A stretch of 64,000 nt of DNA from an uncultured Alphaproteobacteria bacterium (lineage in GTDB: Bacteria; Pseudomonadota; Alphaproteobacteria; HIMB59; GCA-002718135), in the NCBI GenBank assembly GCA_902615845.1, contig CACMQS010000001.1, forward strand, positions 114,055-178,054. Direction: 5' to 3'. This document shows, in pieces, positions 8,733-18,253 of the stretch. The notes beneath the pieces were generated by a model. The model worked only from the letters and a program-made list of their open reading frames with translations, did not search any database and had not been told where the DNA came from. The position numbers were made by a program, and so were the translations under genes. Each line of letters opens with the position of its first letter. Position 1 is the stretch's first letter.

Positions 8733-10004
8733 TTATTCAATAGCTTCAGTCATTATTTCCATACCTTCACTAACTGCATCTTTTGCACTTTTGCCATCGA
8801 TTAAAGTTAGTTGAAGAGTTTGAGCTAATAAATTCTGAGCTGATATAGATGATATGCTTGTAAAAGTATTACCATTCGTAAAACCAAATAGACTTCCTCG
8901 TGTTGAATTGTCTAACATTGTTTCTACTTGTGATTTATATTTTACAACAACAGGATCATCCCAATAAGTTGAATCTTTACTTCCAGCTTCAGTTATTGGT
9001 AAAAATAAACCTGGCTCCATGTTGATAAATCTTCCATAATTTCCAGGCTCCATTAAGAAACTTAGAAATTTTTTAGAAGCTTCCATTTTTGCTTCATCAG
9101 CTGTCATAATCATTGCTGAATTTACATACGAAACAGTTCCAGCTCTATGAGCCTTACCATTTGCATGAGGTATTTGAATTACACCTAAATCACTAGCATC
9201 TCCACCAGCTTGTGAGTCATATGTAGAGATAACAGTGAACTGCAATATCATTGCACATCCTTTACTTGCAAAACATGCTTCGGCTTCGCCCCAGGTCCAG
9301 TTTGCTGCATCAGGAGCTGAATATTGATATAATTCTTTATAAACATCGTATGCTGCTACAGTTTGAGGATTATCAAATCTTAGAGTACCATCAGAATTAT
9401 AAATTTCTTCTGCACCTGAGTTAACCATAAAACTATAGATTGTTTGATCAGTATAAAGCTGCTTATTGCCAGGAAGACCTATTCCATAAACACCATCTTT
9501 AGTTAGAGCTTTAGCAGCTTTCTTTAAATCAGACCAAGTTTTTGGTGGCTCAATTCCAGCCGCTTCAAAATCACTTTTTCTATACCATAGTGATAAACCC
9601 ATGTTCCATAAAGGAACAGCCCAAGTATGACCATTATAAGTATATTGATCGAGTGCTTTTTGGTAAAAACCATATTTTGAATCTAACTCTGCAACAAAAT
9701 CCTCAACAGGTTGTGCTGCACCCATATCAGCAAGAATAGGTGTAAAATCTGGAATACCAACTAATATTTCTGGTGCAGTTCCAGCAGCAACTGATGCAGG
9801 AGCTTTAGCGTAAATTTCACCCCAGTTTTGAACTTCTTGCGTTACATTAATATCTGGATTAGCAGAATTAAATTCATCTATTAATGTTTGAATTCTATCT
9901 ACTCTATGTGGAACACCTTCCATATGCCAAAAAGTAACATTTGTTACAGCATAAGCATTCAAAGAAAATAGAATTGTAATAAAAAATAATAAAATTTTAT
10001 TCAT
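8733..10004 (-). CDS. Sugar ABC transporter periplasmic binding protein (family 1)
   Basis: A 423-residue extracellular solute-binding protein with a clear signal peptide (residues 1-19, cleavage after NAYA) and no lipobox, so it is a soluble periplasmic protein. The mature start VTNVTFWHMEG and the motif VPLWNMGLSLWYRKSDFEAAGI are typical of CUT1 sugar-binding proteins; many Trp and Tyr residues would stack against sugar rings. It is the first transporter gene after the FGGY kinase and a Shine-Dalgarno (GAGG) precedes the ATG. Ligand unknown; sugars or glycerol-phosphate compounds are the likely classes. Confidence 0.93.
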   Translation of the reverse strand: MNKILLFFITILFSLNAYAVTNVTFWHMEGVPHRVDRIQTLIDEFNSANPDINVTQEVQNWGEIYAKAPASVAAGTAPEILVGIPDFTPILADMGAAQPVEDFVAELDSKYGFYQKALDQYTYNGHTWAVPLWNMGLSLWYRKSDFEAAGIEPPKTWSDLKKAAKALTKDGVYGIGLPGNKQLYTDQTIYSFMVNSGAEEIYNSDGTLRFDNPQTVAAYDVYKELYQYSAPDAANWTWGEAEACFASKGCAMILQFTVISTYDSQAGGDASDLGVIQIPHANGKAHRAGTVSYVNSAMIMTADEAKMEASKKFLSFLMEPGNYGRFINMEPGLFLPITEAGSKDSTYWDDPVVVKYKSQVETMLDNSTRGSLFGFTNGNTFTSISSISAQNLLAQTLQLTLIDGKSAKDAVSEGMEIMTEAIE

Positions 10005-10075
10005 TTTTCCTCACTTAATTTATGATTAATATTTTAATATCAATATACTAATATTATCAACTAAATTTAAGACTT

Positions 10076-11563
10076 TCACCAAATATTATTCAATGACTCT
10101 CTTAATTTTTTATATTTTTGATATTTATTATTAAGATATTTGGATTGTTTTCTTTGGGGTGTGTAGATATGACCAATATTTTGGTGATTGTTAATTAATT
10201 TTTTTAAATCTTTTTTATGCAAATAACTATCAATTAAAAATGCAATACCTAACGCACCTAGTTCGGAATTAGTTAAAATTTTAACTTTAATATTTAAAAC
10301 ATTTGAAATTAATTGAGGTAATACTTTACTTTTTGATGCACCTCCTGCAAGATAAAGACTGTCTTTGGTTTTAAATTTATTCGCATAACAATCCTTAATA
10401 GATAATGCTAAACCCTCATAACAAGCAGTCATAATATCAAAATTATTATGATGTGGTAAAATTCCAAAAATTTCAGCTTTAGAATTTAAATTTACAAATG
10501 GAGATATAGAACCTCCATAGTTTATGTAAGGAAGAAATACCAATGAATTTTCTGGATATTTAAAAGTTAAATATTTTTTTTCAAAGTTATTAATTATTTT
10601 AATTTTATCTGAATACTTTTTTGAATTTTTATAAAAATTATCAATGATCCAATCAATATTAGTTGTACCTGCAACATTTATTTTAGTTTCTAACCATGTA
10701 TTATTTAAAGAAGCAAAAAATAAACCTGAACCATCTTGAGAAATTTTCGAATTATTTTTAACTATGATATTATGACATGTAGTTCCAATAATACTTATTT
10801 TTTTGTTATGATTAATTCCACCAGCTCCTAGAATAGAAGCTATTACATCACCACATCCTATAATGACTGGAGTACCAACTTTTAAACTTGTTAATTTTGA
10901 TGCACTCTTAGTAACGTATCCACCTAATTCATTTGATTTTTTTATTTCTGGGAAAAACTTAAAATATTTAGTACTTAGGTTAAAAATTTTGAAGATTTTT
11001 TTTGATAATTTTTTATTTTTTATATCTCCTGGGTATACTGAAACTTCTGTTTCATCATTATTTATATTCCCTGTTAATTTAAATCTTAACCAATCTTTAC
11101 AGGTTAGGATGTATTTAATTTTCTTTAAATTTTCACTTTCAAATTTAGTCATCCACTTCAGGATAGGTATAGTACAGCCATATTGCGTGATAGAGCCTGT
11201 AATTTTATAAATTTGATCAAATATTTTTTTATTACTGAAAATTTTTTGGCTTCTTGTGTCATTCCACAAAATTGCATTTCTTACTGGTTTATTTGTATTA
11301 TTGATAGACCAAAATCCGACCATATTTCCAGTTATGCCTAAACCAACAATTGATTTTGACTGAATTTTAGATTTTTTTATTAAAAGTTTAATACATTTTG
11401 CGGTAAGTGACCAAAATTTTTCCATTTCAATTTCAGATTTACCAAATTTATCAGTTACGACTGGATTTTTTACACTATGAGAATTTATTTGTTTGAAATT
11501 TGTATTGAAAATTACAGTCTTTATTACTGAAGTCCCAGCATCAATTGCAAGATAATATTTCAA
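10076..11563 (-). CDS. FGGY-family carbohydrate kinase
   Basis: A 495-residue FGGY kinase (xylulokinase/gluconokinase-like). It phosphorylates a sugar or sugar alcohol using ATP. Residues 4-20 (YLAIDAGTSVIKTVIF) are the phosphate-1 motif of the actin-like ATPase fold. ILGAGGINHN and YLAGGASKSKVLPQLIS (about residue 410) form the adenosine-binding part. The start is TTG at 11563, preceded by GAGA; no other start gives the conserved N-terminus. It lies upstream of the binding protein with a 71-nt gap and likely acts on the imported substrate. Sugar specificity cannot be read from sequence. Confidence 0.9.
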   Translation of the reverse strand: MKYYLAIDAGTSVIKTVIFNTNFKQINSHSVKNPVVTDKFGKSEIEMEKFWSLTAKCIKLLIKKSKIQSKSIVGLGITGNMVGFWSINNTNKPVRNAILWNDTRSQKIFSNKKIFDQIYKITGSITQYGCTIPILKWMTKFESENLKKIKYILTCKDWLRFKLTGNINNDETEVSVYPGDIKNKKLSKKIFKIFNLSTKYFKFFPEIKKSNELGGYVTKSASKLTSLKVGTPVIIGCGDVIASILGAGGINHNKKISIIGTTCHNIIVKNNSKISQDGSGLFFASLNNTWLETKINVAGTTNIDWIIDNFYKNSKKYSDKIKIINNFEKKYLTFKYPENSLVFLPYINYGGSISPFVNLNSKAEIFGILPHHNNFDIMTACYEGLALSIKDCYANKFKTKDSLYLAGGASKSKVLPQLISNVLNIKVKILTNSELGALGIAFLIDSYLHKKDLKKLINNHQNIGHIYTPQRKQSKYLNNKYQKYKKLRESLNNIW

Positions 11564-11579
11564 ATTTTATCTCTTAAGT

Positions 11580-11759
11580 TTACAGCCACGAATAACCAAC
11601 ACAAACCAAAGCTATAATTAAAAAAAAATTCATAACTCTTTTTCTATTTTTAACTTGTTGATCATCTAAATTTTTATTTCTAGAGAGATAATATACATAA
11701 CATCCGATTGCGAATGCTACAAATCCTCCAAGATAGGCATACCATTGTAAGTCAGTCAT
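11580..11759 (-). CDS. 59-residue two-helix membrane protein
   Basis: A short open frame from ATG 11759 to TAA 11580 encodes a protein with two likely membrane helices: residues 7-25 (around LGGFVAFAIGCYVYYL) and residues 43-58 (NFFLIIALVCVGYSW). A basic polar loop (RNKNLDDQQVKNRKR) separates them. It sits immediately upstream of the kinase gene, 16 nt from its TTG start, so the two may be co-transcribed. No named family. Hydrophobic pattern with a positively charged loop supports a real gene, but there is no strong Shine-Dalgarno. Confidence 0.55.
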   Translation of the reverse strand: MTDLQWYAYLGGFVAFAIGCYVYYLSRNKNLDDQQVKNRKRVMNFFLIIALVCVGYSWL

Positions 11760-11932
11760 TTATTAATATTATATATTATTATATAAAAATATTATCAAAT
11801 ACAGAAAGCAACATTTACTTTAAAATATTACAAACATTGCTAATTATTGATTAATGTGAGCTATGTATAAATTTTACAAGACTTATTTAATCAATTTTTA
11901 TAAGGATAATTTTTTAATTTTAAAAATATGAT
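11760..11932. other. AT-rich spacer with no visible gene
   Basis: Divergent spacer between the small membrane protein and the Atm1-type exporter. It is almost entirely A and T, with several runs that could serve as promoters in either direction, but I see no convincing -35/-10 pair, hairpin or coding frame. Confidence 0.5.
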
Positions 11933-13708
11933 ATGAAAAAAGATTCTACTTTCTATAGTACATCAAAATTATTACTCCCTTATTTATGGCCCAAAAGCAG
12001 AAAAGATCTTAGAATAAGAGTGGTTTTAGCTGGGTTGAGTATGATATTAGCAAAAGTAGCTAGCGTTTATACACCTTTAATCCTTGGAAATGCTGTTGAT
12101 TCACTTAATGATTTAAGTAGTGGTATAAATTTATTATTATATGTTCCGATTGCTATTATTATATCTTATGGAATTGTAAGAATAGCTTCATTTGCTTTTA
12201 ATGAAATCAGAGACGCTCTTTTTTCTAAAGTATCTCAAAATGCTATTAGAAGAGTAAGTCTAAAAGTTTTCAAACATTTACATTTTTTGTCTTTAGATTT
12301 TCATCTTTCAAGACAGACTGGAGGCCTTAATAGATTTATTGATAGGGGTACAAAAGGAATAGATTTTTTATTACGCTATGTTCTATTTAATGTTGTTCCA
12401 ACATTTATTGAGCTAGTTCTTGTTATATTTATTTTACTTACTTTATACGGATTTGAATACGCAATCATAACTTTTGTAACCATTTCTATCTATGTTATTC
12501 TAACATTTACAATTACTCAATGGAGATTACAATTTAGAAAAGAAATGAATTCAGCAGATAATGCTGCAAGTACTAAAATGATTGATAGTCTTCTTAATTT
12601 TGAAACTGTTAAATATTTTAATAACGAAAATCACGAGTTTAAAAGATTAGATGAGTCACTAGAAAAATATGAAAATGCAGCAAACAAGAATAGAACATCC
12701 TTATCTCTTTTAAATATTAGCCAAACATTTGTAATAATGATTGGAATAACTCTTATGCTTGTTTTAACAGTATTTGGAATTCAGAATAAAACTATAACGG
12801 TTGGTGGTTTTGTAGTTATCAATGCTTATATGCTGCAACTTTATCAACCATTAAATTTTCTGGGAACTATTTATCGCGAAATAAGACAATCGTTAGTTGA
12901 TATGGAAAATATGTTTAATCTTTTAAAAGAAAAAAATAACATTGATGATAATGGAAATGAAAATTTAAAAAATAATAATGCAGAAATAATTTTTAATAAT
13001 ATTTTTTTTGGATATGAAAATAATAGAACAATTATTAAAAATATATCCTTTAGTATACCAGAAGGTAAATCTTTAGCGATAGTTGGACCAACTGGTGCAG
13101 GAAAATCAACAATAAGTAAATTATTGTTTCGTTTTTATGACCCAGATAGTGGAGAAATATTAATTAATAAGAAAAATATTAAAAAATACAAACAAAACTC
13201 ATTAAGACAAATGATAGGTGTTGTCCCCCAGGATACAGTATTATTCAATGACACAATTTTTTATAATATTTCATATGGTTTAATAGACTCAAGTGAAGAA
13301 GATGTAATAAATGCAGCAAAAATAGCTGGTATTCATGATTTTATTGAAAGTATTCCAGACAAATACAACACTATTGTAGGTGAGAGAGGTCTTAAATTAT
13401 CCGGAGGAGAAAAACAAAGAGTTGCTATTGCAAGAGCTGTTTTAAAAAATCCATCAATTCTCTTTTTTGATGAAGCAACATCAGCTTTAGATACTAATAC
13501 AGAAAAAGAAATAAATAAAAACTTAAATAAAATTTCTCAAGGTAAAACTACATTAATTATAGCTCATAGACTCTCTACAGTTTCAAATGCAGATAAAATA
13601 ATTGTTTTAGATAAAGGCAATATTATTGAAGAAGGAGATCATTCAAGCCTACTCAACAAAAATGGATTATATGCATTAATGTGGAATAAACAAAAACATG
13701 AATATTAA
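11933..13708 (+). CDS. Atm1-type ABC exporter (fused TMD-NBD)
   Basis: A 591-residue half-transporter with six membrane helices followed by an ATPase domain. The membrane part carries features of the Atm1/HMT1 subfamily (SRQTGGLNRFIDRGTKGIDF, DSLLNFETVKYFNNE, LNFLGTIYREIRQ), which exports glutathione-linked sulfur or metal conjugates. Walker A is at residues 385-393 (GPTGAGKST), the ABC signature LSGGEKQ begins at 489, and Walker B ends at D513-E514. Alphaproteobacterial Atm1 proteins are linked to Fe-S and heavy-metal homeostasis. No Shine-Dalgarno is visible, so the message may be leaderless or weakly initiated. Confidence 0.93.
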   Translation: MKKDSTFYSTSKLLLPYLWPKSRKDLRIRVVLAGLSMILAKVASVYTPLILGNAVDSLNDLSSGINLLLYVPIAIIISYGIVRIASFAFNEIRDALFSKVSQNAIRRVSLKVFKHLHFLSLDFHLSRQTGGLNRFIDRGTKGIDFLLRYVLFNVVPTFIELVLVIFILLTLYGFEYAIITFVTISIYVILTFTITQWRLQFRKEMNSADNAASTKMIDSLLNFETVKYFNNENHEFKRLDESLEKYENAANKNRTSLSLLNISQTFVIMIGITLMLVLTVFGIQNKTITVGGFVVINAYMLQLYQPLNFLGTIYREIRQSLVDMENMFNLLKEKNNIDDNGNENLKNNNAEIIFNNIFFGYENNRTIIKNISFSIPEGKSLAIVGPTGAGKSTISKLLFRFYDPDSGEILINKKNIKKYKQNSLRQMIGVVPQDTVLFNDTIFYNISYGLIDSSEEDVINAAKIAGIHDFIESIPDKYNTIVGERGLKLSGGEKQRVAIARAVLKNPSILFFDEATSALDTNTEKEINKNLNKISQGKTTLIIAHRLSTVSNADKIIVLDKGNIIEEGDHSSLLNKNGLYALMWNKQKHEY

Positions 13709-13785
13709 TTAATAATATTTTATTATCATCTATAATGTTTAAATAATTACTTGATGTAATAGCTAAATATACTTAAAAAGTATTA

Positions 13786-14814
13786 ATGGCTTATAAAGCT
13801 AATAATAAAAGATATAAAAAACTAGAGTACAGAAGATGTGGAAATAGTGGTTTGCTTCTACCTCCTATTACACTGGGTCTTTGGCATAACTTTGGTGGTA
13901 AAAAAACTATGTCAAAAGAAGCAAAGCAGATGCTTTTTAGGGCATTTGATCGAGGTATAACTCATTTTGATTTAGCAAATAATTATGGTCCGCCAGCTGG
14001 ATCTGCAGAAGAAAATTTCGGTAAAGTTATGAAATCAGATTTTAAAAAATATAGAGACGAAATGATAATTTCAAGTAAAGCAGGCTATCATATGTGGGAT
14101 GGTCCATATGGTGAATGGGGTTCAAAAAAATACTTAACTGCAAGCCTTGATCAAAGTTTAAAAAGAATGAAGCTAGAATATGTAGATATATTTTATTCCC
14201 ATCGTTTTGATCCATTAACACCGTTAGAAGAGACAGCAGATGCATTAGCGCAATCAATTACAAGCGGTAAGGCCTTATATGTAGGAATTTCATCTTATAG
14301 TTCAAAACAAACAATTAAGATGAACAATTTATTAAAAGATAGAGGGGTTAGTTGTTTAATTCATCAACCATCTTACTCTATGATTAATAGATGGGTGGAA
14401 AAAGATTTATTATCTACATTAAAAAAATTAGGTATCGGCTGTATTGCATTCTCTCCTCTTGCTCAAGGAATGTTATCGGGAAAATATTTAAAAAAAATAC
14501 CTAAAGTATCAAGGGTTTCTGATAATTCATCACTTGATAAAAAAATGATTACAAAAAGTTATTTATTTAAAATTAAAGAGTTAACAAAAATTGCAAATAG
14601 AAGAGGACAATCTTTACCTCAAATGGCTCTTTCATGGGTACTTCGTCATCCTACCATGACATCAGCTTTAATTGGTGCAAGAACAGTTAAGCAATTAGAC
14701 GAATGTTTAGATAGTCAAAACAATCTAGTTTTTAGTAATTCTGAATTAAAGCAAATAAATAAATACGCAAAAGAAGAAAATATAAATCTTTGGTCTAGGT
14801 CAAGTAAAGATTAA
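13786..14814 (+). CDS. Aldo/keto reductase, YghZ (Gpr)-like
   Basis: A 342-residue NADPH-dependent aldo/keto reductase. The catalytic tetrad is visible: D62 and Y67 in FDLANNYGPP, K98 in SSKAGYH and H139 in YSHRFD. The N-terminal sequence (YRRCGNSGLLLPPITLGLW) and the segment GPPAGSAEENFG match the YghZ/L-glyceraldehyde-3-phosphate reductase branch. It likely reduces reactive aldehydes such as methylglyoxal or acts in sugar metabolism. It lies 77 nt after the Atm1-type gene on the same strand and is followed by sugar-related genes. Confidence 0.92.
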   Translation: MAYKANNKRYKKLEYRRCGNSGLLLPPITLGLWHNFGGKKTMSKEAKQMLFRAFDRGITHFDLANNYGPPAGSAEENFGKVMKSDFKKYRDEMIISSKAGYHMWDGPYGEWGSKKYLTASLDQSLKRMKLEYVDIFYSHRFDPLTPLEETADALAQSITSGKALYVGISSYSSKQTIKMNNLLKDRGVSCLIHQPSYSMINRWVEKDLLSTLKKLGIGCIAFSPLAQGMLSGKYLKKIPKVSRVSDNSSLDKKMITKSYLFKIKELTKIANRRGQSLPQMALSWVLRHPTMTSALIGARTVKQLDECLDSQNNLVFSNSELKQINKYAKEENINLWSRSSKD

Positions 14815-14856
14815 TTTTTTATTGTAAAATAATAATTTTTTAATAAATTATAATTA

Positions 14857-16362
14857 ATGAGCATTTTAAGATATTTTTTTTCAGTTTTGTTTATCTTTCT
14901 TTTATTAAATTTTATTTTTGATTTAAAATTTATCAATCTTCAAATTAATAATCAAATAAAAAACTTTGTTTATAATTATATTCTTCCACATAAAAATGCT
15001 GTTAATTTGGAAAAAGAAATTAAAGAGTTAAGAAAAGATCGTAACCAAATCGATAAAAGAAGAATTTTATACGAGGAAGCTTTTCAAGATTTGATGGAAG
15101 ATAGGCCTTATCTTGAATATGATAGTTTTTTATTAGAAAAATTATTAACACAATTTGATCCGTATGAATTTGATATTAGTTTGATAAATAATTCTAGCAA
15201 TCTTGAATATAGTTATAATTCAGAACATAGCTTTTCAAATAACACTATTGATGTAAATATTTTTGGCCCAACATCAAATATATTTATGTATGGCATAGCA
15301 AATCAATATCCTGGAAGTGGATATTTAGAAATTCATAATGATAATTTAATTATTATTTCAGCAAGTGGAATTTTAGGATTTTCAAATATTGAAATAAATA
15401 AAATAAAGAGTGATCTTTTTTTTCAACAAATTAAAACAAATATCAGCGAATTTATTGGTGTTGAACAATTTAAAAAATCCCGAATTCATGATTTTGATTG
15501 GCTTGAAGGAGGATGGTTTTCTGTAAAAGACATTGAAATTTACAATGATGAAATTTATGTTTCTTATACAAGAGAAGTTTCTAATAATTGTTGGAATACA
15601 AGTTTAATTTATGGAAAAATGAATTATCAATTTATTGAATTTGATAATTTTTTTACTTCTGAAGAGTGTGTACATTTTTATGATAATATTGATGAAGAAT
15701 TTAATGCTCATCAATCAGGTGGTAGAGTAATCAGTTTAGAAAATGATAAAGTATATTTTTCTACTGGTGATTTTAGAAGCAGGCACCGAACTCAAAAAAT
15801 AGATAGTATGTTTGGTAAAGTTATAGAGATCGATAAAGTTTCTAAAAATTATAAAGTAATTAGTATGGGGCATAGGAACCCTCAAGGTTTATATTATAAT
15901 AAAGAAGATAATTTTTTAATAGAAGCTGAGCACGGACCTCAAGGTGGAGACGAAATAAATATAATTAAACTAAATCAAAAAGAAATCCCAAATTATGGAT
16001 GGGCAATTTCTAGCTATGGAGAACATTATGGTGGTGCGAATGCTTCATATAATCAGAAAACATACGAAAAATATCCACTTTACAAATCTCATTCTGATTA
16101 TGGTTTTATCGAGCCAATTAAATATTTTGTTCCTTCAATTGGTATTTCACAGATTGTAGGTTTAGATAAAAAAAACCATTATGTTGTTGCCTCATTAAAA
16201 GATAGTTCACTTTATTTTTTTGAACTAAAGGATAATAAAGAAATAATAAATATGAAAAGAATTGAAATAGGTGAAAGAATTAGAGATATGATTAAGTATA
16301 ATAATGAATTATATTTATTTTTAGAAGATACAGCATCATTTGCGCAAGTAATTTTAAAATAA
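14857..16362 (+). CDS. Membrane-anchored sugar-dehydrogenase-like beta-propeller
   Basis: A 501-residue protein with one N-terminal membrane helix (about residues 5-24) and a charged helical segment (NLEKEIKELRKDRNQIDKR). A large C-terminal domain resembles soluble PQQ-dependent glucose/sorbosone dehydrogenases. Recognisable parts are GGRVISLENDKVYFSTGD, a GHRNPQGL motif near residue 345, and EHGPQGGDEINII (this His-containing motif is close to the family's active site). It probably faces the periplasm. PQQ use cannot be confirmed: several divergent relatives are not quinoproteins. The following glycosidase gene begins three bases after its stop, so they form an operon. Confidence 0.8.
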   Translation: MSILRYFFSVLFIFLLLNFIFDLKFINLQINNQIKNFVYNYILPHKNAVNLEKEIKELRKDRNQIDKRRILYEEAFQDLMEDRPYLEYDSFLLEKLLTQFDPYEFDISLINNSSNLEYSYNSEHSFSNNTIDVNIFGPTSNIFMYGIANQYPGSGYLEIHNDNLIIISASGILGFSNIEINKIKSDLFFQQIKTNISEFIGVEQFKKSRIHDFDWLEGGWFSVKDIEIYNDEIYVSYTREVSNNCWNTSLIYGKMNYQFIEFDNFFTSEECVHFYDNIDEEFNAHQSGGRVISLENDKVYFSTGDFRSRHRTQKIDSMFGKVIEIDKVSKNYKVISMGHRNPQGLYYNKEDNFLIEAEHGPQGGDEINIIKLNQKEIPNYGWAISSYGEHYGGANASYNQKTYEKYPLYKSHSDYGFIEPIKYFVPSIGISQIVGLDKKNHYVVASLKDSSLYFFELKDNKEIINMKRIEIGERIRDMIKYNNELYLFLEDTASFAQVILK

Positions 16363-16365
16363 TTT

Positions 16366-17328
16366 GTGTTAAAAATAAATGATAAATGGGTTTGGGATTT
16401 CTGGTTAGCAAATGATAATAACAAATGGTACTGTTATTTTTTACAAGCAGATAAATCATTAAAAGATCCAGATTTACGACATAATAATGTTACTCAAGGT
16501 CTTGCTACCTCGAAAGATTTAATCAACTGGGATTATTACGGAACAGTTTTATCACCTTCAAAAAAAGAAAATTTTGATGATTACACAGTGTGGACAGGAT
16601 CAATATTAAAAGAAAATTCTAAATGGCATTACTTCTATACTGGAAGAAATAAAAAGGAAAAAGGTGTTAAGCAAAGAATAGGTCATTCAGTAGGCAATTC
16701 CCCCTACTCTTTTGAAAGATGTGGTAATGGTTTAGCTTTAGATATAGATCCAGATATTTACTTGGAATTTACTGAAAATGGGTTTTGGAAAGATCAAGCT
16801 ATGAGAGATCCATGGGTAATGAAACATCCTATAGAAAATAAATATATTATGGCATACACAGCAAGAGCATCAATAGATGATGATCCTTACCAATGTGGAG
16901 TTATAGGGATGGCAGAATCAATCAATCTTTATGATTGGAAATCAACCAAACCACTTTTTGGAGGATTATTTAGTCAACTTGAAGTACCTCAATTATTTCA
17001 AGTAAATAATAAATGGTATTGTTTATTTTGTAATCATCCTGAAGATTGGTCTGATGAATTTAAAAAAAATTATAACGGTCCTATTAGACGAGGTACGCAT
17101 TATTTAATTGCAAATAAATTTGAAGGTCCATGGAATCTGGCACCAGGCCCCTACTTTACAACATGTTCTGAAATAGAACTTTATGCAGGTAGAGTTATTA
17201 AAAAAGATAATAAATTTTTCTTTATGGCTTTTTTGCATGATGATCAAAATGGTAATTTTATTGGAGAAATATCAAATCCAATTCCAATTAGTTTTGATAA
17301 AAATGGTTTAATGAGTTTGGAAATTTAA
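16366..17328 (+). CDS. Glycoside hydrolase, GH32/GH43-like five-bladed propeller
   Basis: A 320-residue protein with the layout of the GH32/43/68 beta-fructosidase superfamily. A first-blade acid is in WVWDFW (D11, candidate nucleophile), an RDP motif is at residues 147-149 (AMRDPW), and a Glu is in SQLEVPQLF (E206, candidate acid/base). There is no signal peptide, so it acts in the cytosol unless moved by another route. It starts with GTG three bases after the preceding stop, indicating coupling. It ends by a 4-bp overlap with the convergent SDR gene. Substrate unknown; the first motif is far from the canonical WMNDPNG of invertases. Confidence 0.78.
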   Translation: MLKINDKWVWDFWLANDNNKWYCYFLQADKSLKDPDLRHNNVTQGLATSKDLINWDYYGTVLSPSKKENFDDYTVWTGSILKENSKWHYFYTGRNKKEKGVKQRIGHSVGNSPYSFERCGNGLALDIDPDIYLEFTENGFWKDQAMRDPWVMKHPIENKYIMAYTARASIDDDPYQCGVIGMAESINLYDWKSTKPLFGGLFSQLEVPQLFQVNNKWYCLFCNHPEDWSDEFKKNYNGPIRRGTHYLIANKFEGPWNLAPGPYFTTCSEIELYAGRVIKKDNKFFFMAFLHDDQNGNFIGEISNPIPISFDKNGLMSLEI

Positions 17329-18179
17329 TTAATTTTTTTCCAAGAATATTCTGGTTTAAATCCTAAAATTTTTTTAGCTTTATCATTACTTAGCAAAGTT
17401 TTATTCTTTCCAATTTCACCTTTAATTTGAATATTTGGAAATACTTTATCAAGAAGAGATTTATTATCTTCTTTCATAACAGTATCATCTGCAGCTATAA
17501 TAAAATTATCAGCACCTTTTAGTTTACTTTCCATGGCTAAAAGACAAGCTTGGGCCACATCTCTAGCGTCAATATATCCCCAAAAATTCCATTTTCTTAA
17601 AAATGGATCTTTTTGGAATGATTGAAATTGTTTGTAATCTTTCTCCTCCATTATATTGGAGTAGCGAAGTCCAAATATTTTCATTTCAGGATTTCTCCTG
17701 CAATATTGTCTAGCCATTTCTTCACCCATCACTTTAGAAAGTGAATAGCTTGACTCTGGTCGTGGATCATAGTTTTCATCAACAGGTACATAAGGCGGAT
17801 AAGTATCAAATGGTAAACCTAAAACTGTTTCACTTGATGCCCATACAATATTATTTATTTTCATAACTTTTGAAGCTTGGAAAATATTATAAGTGCTGAG
17901 AGTATTAGCTTTAAAAGTTTTATGATTTGCTTCCAAACCAGAGGCAGGAATAGCTGCTTGATGAATTACCGCATCTATACCATTTATACGGTCATCAATT
18001 TCAGAAACTACTTCCATAGCATCACCAAAATCCTCTAAATCAACCTTTGTAAAGGGAACATCCAATTCAGGGTTATTTACAAAATCAACATTAAATACAT
18101 TATAATTTTTTTCTAAAAGTAATTTAATTGTTGCTCTACCAGCTTTACCTGAGCCACCAGTAACTAAAATATTTTTCAT
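17325..18179 (-). CDS. NAD(P)-dependent epimerase/dehydratase (extended SDR)
   Basis: A 284-residue extended short-chain dehydrogenase. The Rossmann motif TGGSGKAG is at residues 7-14 and the catalytic YxxxK at Y145/K149 (SSYSLSK), with S116 completing the triad. It resembles uronate dehydrogenase-like and sugar epimerase-like SDRs of the WcaG group. Its position next to a glycosidase and a sugar dehydrogenase-like gene suggests sugar metabolism. The exact reaction cannot be assigned. Confidence 0.88.
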   Translation of the reverse strand: MKNILVTGGSGKAGRATIKLLLEKNYNVFNVDFVNNPELDVPFTKVDLEDFGDAMEVVSEIDDRINGIDAVIHQAAIPASGLEANHKTFKANTLSTYNIFQASKVMKINNIVWASSETVLGLPFDTYPPYVPVDENYDPRPESSYSLSKVMGEEMARQYCRRNPEMKIFGLRYSNIMEEKDYKQFQSFQKDPFLRKWNFWGYIDARDVAQACLLAMESKLKGADNFIIAADDTVMKEDNKSLLDKVFPNIQIKGEIGKNKTLLSNDKAKKILGFKPEYSWKKIN

Positions 18180-18253
18180 TTAAAATTACTTTAATAAGTT
18201 TTTTATAAAGAATCATTAAAATTTTTGTATATTATATTGAAAAAGGAGATTTT

